Shown here: positions 48,112 to 55,331 of the stretch, in pieces
How the letters are laid out: every line of letters begins with the position of its first letter
How positions within the stretch are numbered: the first letter of the stretch is position 1
Source of the DNA: a virus
Reading direction: 5' to 3' (one strand)
IMG/VR virus record: IMGVR_UViG_3300036985_006427
Location: 45,966-109,965 of that record
DNA: 64,000 nucleotides
The notes under the pieces: generated by a model
Seen by the model: the letters and a program-made list of their open reading frames with translations, nothing else
Told to the model about the DNA's origin: nothing
Database searches by the model: none
Program-made: the position numbers and the translations under genes

Positions 48112-49208
48112 GGCAATGTGTCATGATCAATCATTAGTTTCACCAAGTCTGTAAATGTATGTTTTGGTTTCCAGCCAAGAACATTGAGTGCCTTGCTGGA
48201 TTCTCCACATAAATAGTCAACTTCTGCTGGTCTATAGAATTCTGGATCTTGAACAACCAATCCAGACCAATCTACGATACCAACATGGTTGAATGCTACG
48301 TCTAGGAACTCACGAATAGTGTGAGTCTCGCCGCTGCAGATGACGTAATCATCAGGATAATCCTGCTGAAGCATCGTCCACATCGCTTCCACGTAATCTC
48401 CTGCATACCCCCAATCTCTGAATGCTTCTAAGTTGCCCAGACGTAGTTTTGGAAACTTTTCAACAATTGAGCCATCCCCACTGAGTATAAGTGGAGAAAT
48501 TTTAAGAAAATAGTTTGGATCAGAGTCATAATCAATAGCAAGACTATCTACATGGTTTTTCCATTTCACGAATTCTCCAATCCACTTTGTGATTTTTCTG
48601 GTGACGAAATCTTCACCTCTTCTTGGACCCTCATGATTAAAAAGGATTCCAGAGCTAGCATGAAAAGAATAAGCTTCACGAAAAAGGCTAACCATATGAT
48701 GAGCGGCGCATTTCGCTATCGCGTATGGGCTTTGCGGCATGAATTTAGTTTCTTCGTCTTGATATTTTACTGTTAATCCAGACGTTGTGTCAGTATACTG
48801 ATCATAATTTTTACCAAACATCTCGCTTGAGCTAGCCTGATAAAACCTAGCTTTTGTTATTTGTAGATCAACCAATGCTTGTAAAATATTAAGGCACCCC
48901 TTGCCTGTAATATCCCAAGTCAAGGCTGGCTGTTTGAACGATACGGCAACATGACTTTGTGCCGCTAAATTATAGACTTCATCTACATCCGCGTGTTTTT
49001 TAAGGATATTGCTGACAGAATGTACATCAGTGATGTCTCCGTGCATCAGTTCGAAACTCTGATTGCAAAGCACATGTTTGATTCTTTGTGTGTTGTCGGT
49101 ACTTGAGCGTCGTGCAACACCAACAACGTGATAACCTTTTGAGAGTAGCAGGTCTGCCAAGTGACTACCATCTTGTCCTGTTATTCCAAATACGATAGCT
49201 TTTTTCAT
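48108..49208 (-). CDS. gmd: GDP-mannose 4,6-dehydratase
   Basis: 366 residues, the usual length. Rossmann motif G8-x-x-G11-x-x-G14 (GITGQDGSH), then RRSSTDNTQRI, SSSEMFG (catalytic Ser near 127), Y162-x-x-x-K166 in SPYAIAK, and FNHEGPRRGEDFVTRKI. It converts GDP-mannose to GDP-4-keto-6-deoxymannose, precursor of fucose, rhamnose and perosamine donors. It lies unusually between packaging genes. AAGGA precedes ATG. Confidence 0.92.
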   Translation of the reverse strand: MKKAIVFGITGQDGSHLADLLLSKGYHVVGVARRSSTDNTQRIKHVLCNQSFELMHGDITDVHSVSNILKKHADVDEVYNLAAQSHVAVSFKQPALTWDITGKGCLNILQALVDLQITKARFYQASSSEMFGKNYDQYTDTTSGLTVKYQDEETKFMPQSPYAIAKCAAHHMVSLFREAYSFHASSGILFNHEGPRRGEDFVTRKITKWIGEFVKWKNHVDSLAIDYDSDPNYFLKISPLILSGDGSIVEKFPKLRLGNLEAFRDWGYAGDYVEAMWTMLQQDYPDDYVICSGETHTIREFLDVAFNHVGIVDWSGLVVQDPEFYRPAEVDYLCGESSKALNVLGWKPKHTFTDLVKLMIDHDTLP

Positions 49209-49230
49209 AAGTTTTCCTTTTTGCTTCCAA

Positions 49231-50043
49231 TTAATCTTTGACGGTTTCGGGTGTCAAGAAAGGTTGATCTACTGTTCCGTCATTGTACTTGTGGTATTGA
49301 GCAAGCCTGTCTTGTTCTTTGTACATTGAAAGTCGCATTTTTTCCATTTCGAGGCCGTAAGACCTTGCAACCTCTTGGTTGGTTATCAAATATGTCATCC
49401 ATCCGGTAAAACTTGACTTGCTGTCCTGAAAGCGCTGTACGCGCTGTTCGCGCGTTGCTTTCATGTCCTTTAGCATTGAACTCTTTTTGGTTTGAAGCTC
49501 TCGGTAGTCCTTGTTGAGCGATTCCTGAGAGGCTTTGAGCGAGGCGATCTGACTTGCCATGTTGAACAACACGTCTTTGTCGATTTGATCCGGGTCTCGT
49601 TGACGCTCAGCAAAGATCAGGGTTTCTAAAACAGATATTTGTTCTAGGTTTTCTTTGTTGCCCTTCAAAGAGCGGTTCATTAGTAATTCTAATTTTATAA
49701 GGTCAACAACCTGCAGCTCTTCGGTTGGAATAACATCATCTTGAAATTGAGATATAATTCTGGACCAATGATATTGAAATAGCTTCAATTCATCTTCAGT
49801 GAATTGTTGTTTTAGCTCAACGAAGTATGGTCTAAAAGCAAGGTCATATTTTGCTTGGTCTTCAGTTGATATAGAGTCAAACCAACTGGGTTTTTCTATT
49901 TCGTTTTTTGCAACTTTGCGTTTTATGAAGTCTAGAACGCTATCTGGATTTCTGTCTAGAGACAGAGCTAATTTTTGATAACCAAAGTTAACGTTTTCTT
50001 TTATGAACGTTTCTTCTGGTTTACTGATGCGTCCCGTCTTCAT
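49231..50043 (-). CDS. Probable terminase small subunit
   Basis: 270 residues from MKTGRISKPEETF (ATG at 50043 after AGGAG; overlaps the upstream gene by 23 bases). Residues about 5-45 form a helix-turn-helix-like segment (ENVNFGYQKLALSLDRNPDSVLDFI), followed by long helical/coiled-coil stretches (ASQIASLKASQESLNKDYRELQTKK). DNA-binding N-terminus plus oligomerising helices upstream of packaging genes fit a small terminase. A transcription regulator is an alternative. Confidence 0.55.
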   Translation of the reverse strand: MKTGRISKPEETFIKENVNFGYQKLALSLDRNPDSVLDFIKRKVAKNEIEKPSWFDSISTEDQAKYDLAFRPYFVELKQQFTEDELKLFQYHWSRIISQFQDDVIPTEELQVVDLIKLELLMNRSLKGNKENLEQISVLETLIFAERQRDPDQIDKDVLFNMASQIASLKASQESLNKDYRELQTKKSSMLKDMKATREQRVQRFQDSKSSFTGWMTYLITNQEVARSYGLEMEKMRLSMYKEQDRLAQYHKYNDGTVDQPFLTPETVKD

Positions 50044-50539
50044 AGTAACCGTGCTCCTGTAGTATATTTTTAATAATTTCAACGACCTCTTCGCGGCGTT
50101 GTTTTGATATATAAATATCATTGGATATTTTAAGATAATCCATTCGAACACTCGCCGGAATATGACGGTCGAGGGCAACTATCATGTCCTTTACGTCAAG
50201 ATCGTCATACGACTCACCATCAGTATGGTCCACAAGCTTTTCTTCATGATCCAACTGAGCTGGCTGAGCTAGTTTTTTTCGTTGCTCATTTGAGTTTCCT
50301 ATAAAGTAATTGTCACGCATAAAGGTTTTTAGTCTGTTGGATAGGTTTACACTCAGAAAATTCTCAAGGGGTCTGCCTTCTTCGTAACGATTCATGGCTT
50401 CGAGACAAATAATAAAAGACTCTTGGACAATATCATCTTTTGCGTAACCGTAAAACACGTATTTAGGGGCTATGCGTTCGCAAACAATGTTTATTTGTTC
50501 TACGACCTCTTCCTCTGTCATTCCATTTGGTACTCTCAT
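50021..50539 (-). CDS. Sigma-70 region 2-like late transcription factor
   Basis: 172 residues. Residues about 15-75 match sigma region 2 (CERIAPKYVFYGYAKDDIVQESFIICLEAMNRYEEGRPLENFLSVNLSNRLKTFMRDN): the DDIVQES core-binding helix and an aromatic/Arg segment for -10 melting. Region 4 is not evident; the C-terminal ~50 residues are helical. It may direct host RNA polymerase to late promoters, as T4 gp55 does. It is encoded inside the late module, so it could act as a feed-forward activator. Confidence 0.72.
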   Translation of the reverse strand: MRVPNGMTEEEVVEQINIVCERIAPKYVFYGYAKDDIVQESFIICLEAMNRYEEGRPLENFLSVNLSNRLKTFMRDNYFIGNSNEQRKKLAQPAQLDHEEKLVDHTDGESYDDLDVKDMIVALDRHIPASVRMDYLKISNDIYISKQRREEVVEIIKNILQEHGYYEDGTHQ

Positions 50540-51186
50540 AGTTCAATCCAGTCCTTCCCGTTGTACGCTTCGATCTTGTTGTTGTTTTTATTATAGATTA
50601 TTGTGCCTGTTCGCGGACGAACGGGTCTTTTTGATACGGGTTTTAATCTTAGTGATGAAAACAGGGGCGAAGTTTCAGTTTCACCCTTTGAGATTATATC
50701 CAAAACCTCCTGAACGTCCAATTCTTCAATGAGACCGTCACGCACACCTATGAATTGATCTTGATCCAGAGTGATCACACCGTCAGATGTCAAGATCGAC
50801 CGTGAAAATTCCCCTGTGAAAAATAATTTATCTGGAATAAATGGGCTGATCAAGAATCTGTGGTGAAGCTCTGGGTACAGTTTGTTTCCACCGATAATTT
50901 TTTCTATATTTAATACGAAAACGTCTTGATCTTTGGACAAAAACCCTATACAATCACATCGTTCTTGAAAGCTTCCCTTGAAAAATCGACTCAACGAGAA
51001 GAAAAATTTTTCTTGAAGATCAACAACCGTTGACAAGCATCTTCCAGCTTCAGAAAGTTGCTGAACGTATTGTGCAACGTCGTGATCAAAGCCGCATTCA
51101 TCGATGCAAACGTCGCTGATTTCATATCGGTTGTTGTTGAATTGAGCCAAACAACAAACATTATTCTTTATGGTTCGGATTCTCAT
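50536..51186 (-). CDS. Unknown protein at head of late operon
   Basis: 216 residues (MRIRTIKNNVCCLAQFNNNRYEISDVCIDECG ...). The C-terminus (RPRTGTIIYNKNNNKIEAYNGKDWIEL) is a motif seen at the ends of phage structural or fibre proteins. Its stop overlaps the sigma-like gene start as ATGA. The ribosome site is weak. No function can be given. Confidence 0.6.
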   Translation of the reverse strand: MRIRTIKNNVCCLAQFNNNRYEISDVCIDECGFDHDVAQYVQQLSEAGRCLSTVVDLQEKFFFSLSRFFKGSFQERCDCIGFLSKDQDVFVLNIEKIIGGNKLYPELHHRFLISPFIPDKLFFTGEFSRSILTSDGVITLDQDQFIGVRDGLIEELDVQEVLDIISKGETETSPLFSSLRLKPVSKRPVRPRTGTIIYNKNNNKIEAYNGKDWIEL

Positions 51187-51355
51187 CGTTTTTTTCCGAT
51201 TTCAAGGATTCTATAAATTCATCGAGTGATGCACTGAGGGTTTTTTGTGGGTCGGCTACGGTTTTTTCAGCGGCCACTTGCTGTTGCAGTTCAGCGGTTG
51301 CTCGGCAACACATTGTGGCTTGGCATGTTTTTGGGGTTTGTTTATCGTTTTGCAT
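51161..51355 (-). CDS. Small protein, first gene of late operon
   Basis: 64 residues, Cys-rich N-terminus (MQNDKQTPKTCQATMCCRATAEL) and charged helical remainder. A strong AGGAG lies six bases before ATG. It is the promoter-proximal gene of the minus-strand operon. No family recognised. Confidence 0.6.
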   Translation of the reverse strand: MQNDKQTPKTCQATMCCRATAELQQQVAAEKTVADPQKTLSASLDEFIESLKSEKNDENPNHKE

Positions 51356-51387
51356 GTTTTCTCCTAATTTTAAATTGCGTACACAGT

Positions 51388-51416
51388 ATTATACTCAGTT
51401 GTGGTGTTTTTCGCAA
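51388..51416 (-). promoter_or_regulatory. Late operon promoter
   Basis: Minus strand TTGCGA, 17 bases, TATAAT (-10 at 51388-51393). The transcript would begin about 26 bases before the 51355 start codon. It overlaps nothing coding and is divergent from the plus promoter at 51425-51452. Confidence 0.7.
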
Positions 51417-51424
51417 AAAGCTTT

Positions 51425-51452
51425 TTGTTTTTTTACGCAAAATGACTATAAT
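51425..51452 (+). promoter_or_regulatory. Divergent promoter, rightward
   Basis: TTGTTT, 16 bases, TATAAT (-10 at 51447-51452). It faces away from the late promoter only nine bases off, so the two polymerases would compete or share an operator. Confidence 0.6.
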
Positions 51453-51463
51453 ACAGAGTGATA

Positions 51464-51550
51464 ATGGCTGTAAAGTATCACAAATTCAGCGAATATTTGT
51501 ATAAAGTGGTTAAATGGGCTGTAGTCGAAGAGTTTCTTCACGCCACCTAA
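51464..51550 (+). CDS. Possible 28-residue peptide
   Basis: ATG lies 11 bases after the -10 box, so the leader would be only about 5 bases. The peptide is MAVKYHKFSEYLYKVVKWAV then VEEFLHAT, amphipathic and basic at the N-terminus. No homology can be judged at this size; it may also be the 5' end of the structured RNA that follows. Confidence 0.4.
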   Translation: MAVKYHKFSEYLYKVVKWAVVEEFLHAT

Positions 51551-51890
51551 GTCCTGCTGAAGCGAAGAGTCACATGCGAGTGAACAAGCACTCCGAGGTT
51601 GGGCAAAAAATAAATCTGGGCAATGTCTCACCATGACAACCCAGTACCTGTGAAGCAGCGAAAGCTGAAAAAGTACTAGATTTCCATCAGCAAACAAGCC
51701 CCAACTGCTCTTCAACACCGCCAAGTACCTGTCTTCACAGGTATAAATGGTCTTGTTGCGCCCTGAGCTTGGCATCGAGCTGTTTGTTTGTTTGCGTTGT
51801 GCTTCGATTGCAGGCTTGTGAGGCTGCTCTGAATCGAATTGCTGTTATCTACGTGGATTGGGTAAGACATTACAGAATATTTTCTGAATT
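51551..51890 (+). ncRNA. Candidate structured RNA
   Basis: There is no convincing gene between 51551 and 52128, but several stable hairpins occur: CTGGG-CAA-TGTC / GACA-A-CCCAG (about 51617-51647), CAGC-GAAA-GCTG with a GNRA tetraloop (about 51657), and TACCTGT-CTTC-ACAGGTA (about 51724-51743). TACCTGTGAAG near 51648 can also pair with CTTCACAGGTA near 51732, giving two exclusive folds. The promoter at 51425-51452 would transcribe it. From about 51890 to 52050 I see only AT-rich sequence. Confidence 0.35.
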
Positions 51891-52055
51891 GCTTGTGAAC
51901 CACCCAGCGTTTTTTCCAATAAAATTAACACAAAATTAATGAAGATAAAACACCCACCCCATGCTTTGTGTAGATTGTTAAGATTGTGAAGTCAGCGGTT
52001 TTCATCCCGATAAAAAATACTTTCAGAATATTATTCAAAAACGAACGCCACAGTA

Positions 52056-52084
52056 TTGCAACAATTCGAATGCGTCGATATAAT
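52056..52084 (+). promoter_or_regulatory. Promoter for 52129 gene
   Basis: TTGCAA, 17 bases, TATAAT (-10 at 52079-52084). A leader of about 38 bases follows. Confidence 0.75.
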
Positions 52085-52128
52085 ACGTAGATACAGTGAC
52101 GAACAAAACATCTCAAGGAAAAGTTATC

Positions 52129-52305
52129 ATGGAAATCAACGGCTTCACATTCAGTTCACGTCTCATCGGCACTTCAGCTTGTTACCATATCGCCAAGCGT
52201 GGTGACACTGTGTTCACCTCAAAAGAAATGAGTTATTTGATTCGAAAAGTAAAAAGTTATGGAATTTCACAAATAACAGGTGAAAACTTCTTGAAAACAA
52301 AATGA
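52129..52305 (+). CDS. Duplicated small protein A (copy 1)
   Basis: 58 residues starting MEINGFTFSSRLIGTSACYH. It is a close paralogue of the gene at 53142 (nearly identical over the first 45 residues; the C-terminal ~10 differ). AAGGAAAAG lies before ATG. It is basic and probably a compact alpha/beta fold. No family known to me. Confidence 0.7.
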   Translation: MEINGFTFSSRLIGTSACYHIAKRGDTVFTSKEMSYLIRKVKSYGISQITGENFLKTK

Positions 52306-52319
52306 AATGACGATAAGAT
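52291..52319 (+). promoter_or_regulatory. Internal promoter in duplicated module
   Basis: TTGAAA, 17 bases, TAAGAT, overlapping the end of gene A. The second copy (53287-53315) keeps the layout as TTGCAA-N17-TAATAT, which supports it. Confidence 0.45.
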
Positions 52320-52360
52320 ACTGTCTCACAAGTGTTTCACTCCTGACGAAAGATACCACG

Positions 52361-52555
52361 ATGCGATACGATGACCGAGTTACCAGTGTTGAGCTTTCAG
52401 CCCAGTACGAAAATAAGCAGGCACTGTTCGCCCTGCTGAACGAGCAAGACGCTCAGGCCGACGAGTCATACGCTCAGGCCGATCAGTCACGCGAATCATA
52501 CCAGTGTGAATCAGAGTATGATGATCAGGAATGGTGTGATAAAAACAATTACTAG
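52361..52555 (+). CDS. Small acidic protein B (copy 1)
   Basis: 64 residues from MRYDDRVTSVELSAQYENKQ. ATG at 52361 is preferred over 52307 because this is where similarity to the second copy begins as protein (MRYDDR-V/I-TSVE). The rest is unlike copy 2: Gln/Asp/Ser-rich with a DEQDAQADESYAQADQS tandem. Unknown function. Confidence 0.55.
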   Translation: MRYDDRVTSVELSAQYENKQALFALLNEQDAQADESYAQADQSRESYQCESEYDDQEWCDKNNY

Positions 52556-52616
52556 GCTTCACACAGTTCGGGGAATCTGATAAAATCCCCTTCTCACCTT
52601 CTTTTTGGATAAAAAA

Positions 52617-52754
52617 ATGAATCACTACGCTGCACTCAAAGTTGCCATTGCATCAATCGAGGCCATTCTGTCGAATCAGACATTGAGCAAAGATGTTCGA
52701 ATCGAATTTGAATCAAATAAGAAAAATTTAATTAATCTTTTGCGTTTTCTATAA
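52617..52754 (+). CDS. 45-residue protein
   Basis: MNHYAALKVAIASIEAILSN then helical, ending NLINLLRFL. ATG follows TTGGATAAAAAA. Upstream, GGGGA ... TCCCC around 52570-52590 may be a terminator of the previous unit. Unknown function. Confidence 0.5.
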   Translation: MNHYAALKVAIASIEAILSNQTLSKDVRIEFESNKKNLINLLRFL

Positions 52755-52767
52755 TAGGTGAATTAGG

Positions 52768-52962
52768 ATGAGCCAGATGAACGACCTAGCAATTCAGTTT
52801 TGCGAAGAACAAACCACTAAGGGTGCCGACTTTGACACCACTATGAATGATCTCATTTGTGGTGCTAATCCAACCGCTGACGCATTCACGGCATGGATAT
52901 TCCTACGCCAAAAAAATGATCGCAGGGAAACGGATTTGCTACGAGTTGCGAAAAAATCCTGA
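52768..52962 (+). CDS. Small protein, unknown
   Basis: 64 residues (MSQMNDLAIQFCEEQTTKG ... LRQKNDRRETDLLRVAKKS), helical. It starts 13 bases after the previous stop; AGGTGA lies upstream. It is followed 31 bases later by the first tract hairpin at 52993. No family recognised. Confidence 0.55.
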   Translation: MSQMNDLAIQFCEEQTTKGADFDTTMNDLICGANPTADAFTAWIFLRQKNDRRETDLLRVAKKS

Positions 52963-52992
52963 TTTGTACGTTTATCCCTTTGCGTAAAAAAT

Positions 52993-53013
52993 AAAAAAGG
53001 GCCCCCCCTTTTT
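52993..53013 (+). terminator. Tract hairpin 1 (A6-G3-C7-T5)
   Basis: Stem AAAAAGGG / CCCTTTTT with C loop, followed by ATTTT. Reversed loop orientation relative to most copies. Because both arms end in A and T tracts it could terminate on either strand. Member of an eight-copy family in this arm. Confidence 0.75.
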
Positions 53014-53075
53014 ATTTTGTTGTATTGCAATGCGTATTAAAATAATTATTTGTGTCCTTTTTATTGATTGTTGCG

Positions 53076-53104
53076 TTGACGATTGCCGATATATATGGTA
53101 TGAT
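53076..53104 (+). promoter_or_regulatory. Promoter for 53142 gene
   Basis: TTGACG, 17 bases, TATGAT (-10 at 53099-53104). Confidence 0.75.
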
Positions 53105-53141
53105 CCGCGTGTCAATTCAAAACACTCTAAGGACAACAGTC

Positions 53142-53306
53142 ATGGAAATCAACGGATTCACTTTCTCATCTCGTCTCATCGGAACCGCAGCCTGCTACCA
53201 TATCGCTAAACGTGGTGACGTGGTTTTCACTTCGAAAGAAATGAGTTATTTGATTCGCAAAGTTAAAAATTATGGAACATCTACTGTTGCAATCAAAACG
53301 AAATGA
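53142..53306 (+). CDS. Duplicated small protein A (copy 2)
   Basis: 54 residues, MEINGFTFSSRLIGTAACYH then close to copy 1 until VKNYG. AAGGACA precedes ATG. The shorter C-terminus results from divergence around the internal promoter. Confidence 0.7.
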   Translation: MEINGFTFSSRLIGTAACYHIAKRGDVVFTSKEMSYLIRKVKNYGTSTVAIKTK

Positions 53307-53315
53307 CGATAATAT
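53287..53315 (+). promoter_or_regulatory. Internal promoter in second copy
   Basis: TTGCAA, 17 bases, TAATAT, at the position equivalent to 52291-52319. Confidence 0.5.
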
Positions 53316-53355
53316 ACTGTCTGACAGATGTTTCACCCCGACGAAAGATACGACA

Positions 53356-53628
53356 ATGCGATACGATGACCGAATCACCAGCGTTGAAATGAACGACACG
53401 ATCAACCATACTGAATGTTGGAACGAAATCAACATGCAAGACATTGCCGAAAGCTGTGAATTCTGTAAGGTGGTTACACTCAATCCCTTTACTGGTGTGA
53501 AAGAAAGCCACATCATGGTGCCTTCAGACAAAGTACTCGAAGGTTTGAAAAATGGCGGTTTGAAGCGTTATTCAGAACGTTCACAGATTGTCAGTGTTGA
53601 CGCAGACGACATCAACCGCCTTTGGTAG
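53356..53628 (+). CDS. Protein B (copy 2)
   Basis: 90 residues from MRYDDRITSVEMND. ATG at 53356 is chosen by match with copy 1; the frame runs open to 53272 but without a ribosome site. Only the first ~10 residues resemble copy 1. The rest (CEFCKVVTLNPFTGVKESHIMV ... RYSERSQIVSVDADDINRLW) looks like a small beta-rich domain with a CxxC pair. Unknown function. Confidence 0.6.
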   Translation: MRYDDRITSVEMNDTINHTECWNEINMQDIAESCEFCKVVTLNPFTGVKESHIMVPSDKVLEGLKNGGLKRYSERSQIVSVDADDINRLW

Positions 53629-53654
53629 TATTCATCATTTTATGGAAAAACACA

Positions 53655-53759
53655 ATGAAGACCATTGACAAGGTTTGCATAATTTATTATTATACCATTG
53701 GCCCTGTTGTGTTGTTGTGGTTGGCGTTTGTTGTTCACACAATCTTCTTTATGGAATAA
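53655..53759 (+). CDS. 34-residue membrane protein
   Basis: MKTIDKVCIIYYYTIGPVVL then LWLAFVVHTIFFME: one clear transmembrane segment of about 24 residues. ATGGAAAAACACA precedes ATG, nearly the same leader as the 54257 gene. It ends 6 bases before the next start. Confidence 0.5.
   Translation: MKTIDKVCIIYYYTIGPVVLLWLAFVVHTIFFME
53665..53693 (+). promoter_or_regulatory. Possible promoter inside the 34-codon gene
   Basis: TTGACA, 17 bases, TATTAT. It would drive the 53765 gene with a leader of about 65 bases. Confidence 0.5.
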
Positions 53760-53764
53760 TCGTC

Positions 53765-54181
53765 ATGGAAAATTTCAATTTTGAAAAAACAATCGGCGGA
53801 CGTTTGGTTGCCGAACTTCGCAGAGAAATGATGGAATGCATTGTTGTTCCAAACAGTATGCTTCCTGAAAAGTTTCACGATAAAAGTCGTGGCGGTCGCT
53901 CTTTGGCTAGACTTGAAGAATTGTGTGCAAAACGTGACGGAGAATATACCGCACACCAAAAGGCAAAAGCCGCAAAAGCACGAAACATTGAAAGACTAAC
54001 AAAACAGGCTGAAGCCCTTTCAGTGTACAGTAAGGGTGGAGATTTCATCGACCTTAAACACGGCTTTGATTATAGCGAATGTGAAATTGATGAACATGCA
54101 CTGTACAGAAACGAGTGTGTGATGGTAAACGGTATGGTCAATGGCGGTTTGATAGAAATTGACGATTTGTTGGAAGATTAG
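53765..54181 (+). CDS. Unknown 138-residue protein
   Basis: Starts MENFNFEKTIGGRLVAELRR. The frame is open further upstream (to 53675), but that part duplicates the small membrane gene in another frame. A Lys/Ala-rich helical middle (AHQKAKAAKARNIERLTKQAEAL) and acidic end (LIEIDDLLED). No family recognised. Confidence 0.6.
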   Translation: MENFNFEKTIGGRLVAELRREMMECIVVPNSMLPEKFHDKSRGGRSLARLEELCAKRDGEYTAHQKAKAAKARNIERLTKQAEALSVYSKGGDFIDLKHGFDYSECEIDEHALYRNECVMVNGMVNGGLIEIDDLLED

Positions 54182-54256
54182 GGTTTGTCTTTGCCTATTC
54201 AGGCGAATGGCCGCTGCCATCGCTAAGGTTCTCACTCTTTATTTTTGGAAAAACAA

Positions 54257-54337
54257 ATGATTTATACGTTATTGTGTGCATGGATTGCTATCGTTGATCT
54301 GATTGACTATCTGCGATACCCTGAGTATTTCACTTAA
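54257..54337 (+). CDS. 26-residue membrane peptide
   Basis: MIYTLLCAWIAIVDLIDYLR then YPEYFT. Hydrophobic first half fits one membrane segment. TTTTTGGAAAAACAA precedes ATG, the same leader type as the 53655 gene. Confidence 0.4.
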   Translation: MIYTLLCAWIAIVDLIDYLRYPEYFT

Positions 54338-54391
54338 AGAATGCGTTTCTCTGGGCTAGGGCTTGACGGTGTAAATGGGATTTGATACAAT
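54336..54391 (+). repeat. Promoter repeat, copy 1
   Basis: About 56 bases repeated at 54617-54671 with one single-base gap and few changes. Contains TTGACG, 17 bases, TACAAT. Confidence 0.85.
54363..54391 (+). promoter_or_regulatory. Promoter for 54437 gene
   Basis: TTGACG, 17 bases, TACAAT (-10 at 54386-54391). Confidence 0.75.
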
Positions 54392-54436
54392 CCACGCCTG
54401 CCGGTGGATAGTTAAACACAAACAATGGAGCGAAGC

Positions 54437-54640
54437 ATGTTCATTACCCTCACGATCAAGTCTCTGTCACCAACCAAGTCTGAGATCCATGTACGCACGA
54501 CCAGTATCATGAGCGTCTCACCCTGCTTGGGCAATGGCTCACTTCTCTCAGTACTGGGAATTGGTGATCTTGCCGTTACTGAGAAACCTCTACATATTCT
54601 GAATTGGATCTGTGATAAAGAATGCGTTTCTCGGGGCTAG
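54437..54640 (+). CDS. Unknown 67-residue protein
   Basis: Starts MFITLTIKSLSPTKSEIHVR. GGAG lies 6 bases upstream; ATG at 54425 is open but too close to any leader. The last seven codons (KECVSRG) lie inside the promoter repeat copy 2, so the repeat created the present C-terminus. Confidence 0.6.
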   Translation: MFITLTIKSLSPTKSEIHVRTTSIMSVSPCLGNGSLLSVLGIGDLAVTEKPLHILNWICDKECVSRG

Positions 54641-54671
54641 GGCTTGACGGTGTAATGGGATTTGATACAAT
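54617..54671 (+). repeat. Promoter repeat, copy 2
   Basis: Direct repeat of 54336-54391. One base is missing in the spacer, giving TTGACG-N16-TACAAT. Confidence 0.85.
54644..54671 (+). promoter_or_regulatory. Promoter for 54710 gene
   Basis: TTGACG, 16 bases, TACAAT (-10 at 54666-54671). The discriminator is GGGG, followed by an inverted GGGGCC/GGCCCC. Confidence 0.75.
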
Positions 54672-54709
54672 GGGGCCTTGCGGCCCCTAAACCCTAAAGG
54701 AAATATTCG

Positions 54710-54943
54710 ATGACGATCCAGAGACTAAGTGTAGACGGAGAAGCTGGAGAAGCCACATGGACAGAACCAAATAGGGATGGAGAGTATGTTTATTGGGAAG
54801 ATGTCTCCGATCTGATCATTAAAGTGTCTGGACTGATTTCGAGGATCGAATTGGCAAACGATCTGCATGCCGTATTCACGATCAAAGATTCGGAAGAATT
54901 CGCAAAAGTAAAAGCTGTAGTTTCTGAAACATTAAAGGCGTAA
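54710..54943 (+). CDS. Unknown acidic 77-residue protein
   Basis: MTIQRLSVDGEAGEATWTEP ... VVSETLKA. AAAGGAAAT precedes ATG. Acidic, alpha/beta (YWEDVSDLIIKVSGLISRIEL, then FTIKDSEEFAKVKAVVSE). No family recognised; co-transcribed with 54955. Confidence 0.65.
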   Translation: MTIQRLSVDGEAGEATWTEPNRDGEYVYWEDVSDLIIKVSGLISRIELANDLHAVFTIKDSEEFAKVKAVVSETLKA

Positions 54944-54954
54944 CGGAGAAAATC

Positions 54955-55245
54955 ATGCTAGTTCTTGAAATTGCTCAGAATTCAGTCGAAAGCAAAGTAA
55001 TCGCCGCCAGCATCAAAACGGACGGCGGCTGGACCTTCCTCGACCGTAAAACCAACAAAATGGTAGAATCCCCAAAAGTGACAAAATGCGTCCTTTTGTT
55101 TGACCGGATGCTTGACATGTGGCCGAATTGCTCGGTTGAAGTCGAAGGGCCGGGACAGCAGACGAGTCCCCCATGGGGGTACTGCTGGTACTCTGCTGAG
55201 TCGTGGCCGAATGTATACAAGGAGAACTGGGACACGAGCGACTAG
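54955..55245 (+). CDS. Unknown 96-residue protein
   Basis: MLVLEIAQNSVESKVIAASI ..., C-terminus Trp/Pro-rich (QQTSPPWGYCWYSAESWPNVY). CGGAGAAAATC precedes ATG, 11 bases after the previous stop. A G-rich stretch with partial GGCCTC symmetry follows the stop. No family recognised. Confidence 0.65.
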   Translation: MLVLEIAQNSVESKVIAASIKTDGGWTFLDRKTNKMVESPKVTKCVLLFDRMLDMWPNCSVEVEGPGQQTSPPWGYCWYSAESWPNVYKENWDTSD

Positions 55246-55310
55246 GCACTAAGGGGGGTGACAGGCCTCTGCCTTGCGGTTGCATCTTACAATTTTCAAC
55301 AACTCAAAAT

Positions 55311-55331
55311 AAAAAGGGGGGGCCCTTTTTT
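55311..55331 (+). terminator. Tract hairpin 2 (A5-G7-C3-T6)
   Basis: Stem AAAAAGGG / CCCTTTTT with G loop; same family as 52993-53013 but loop strand reversed. Confidence 0.75.

Larger units (their letters stand above)
52079..52390 (+). repeat. Duplicated gene-pair module, copy 1
   Basis: This segment, from the -10 box through a 58-codon gene and into the next gene, is repeated at 53099-53390 with about 80% identity by eye. Both copies retain promoter, gene A, an internal promoter and the first codons of gene B. Confidence 0.8.
53099..53390 (+). repeat. Duplicated gene-pair module, copy 2
   Basis: Second copy of the 52079-52390 segment, 1,020 bases downstream in direct orientation. Homology stops a few codons into gene B. 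Confidence 0.8.

Noticed and set aside
51712-52116. Minus-strand frames of about 63 codons
   Set aside because: They lie across the hairpin-rich non-coding stretch and oppose the direction of local promoters; compositions look non-protein-like.
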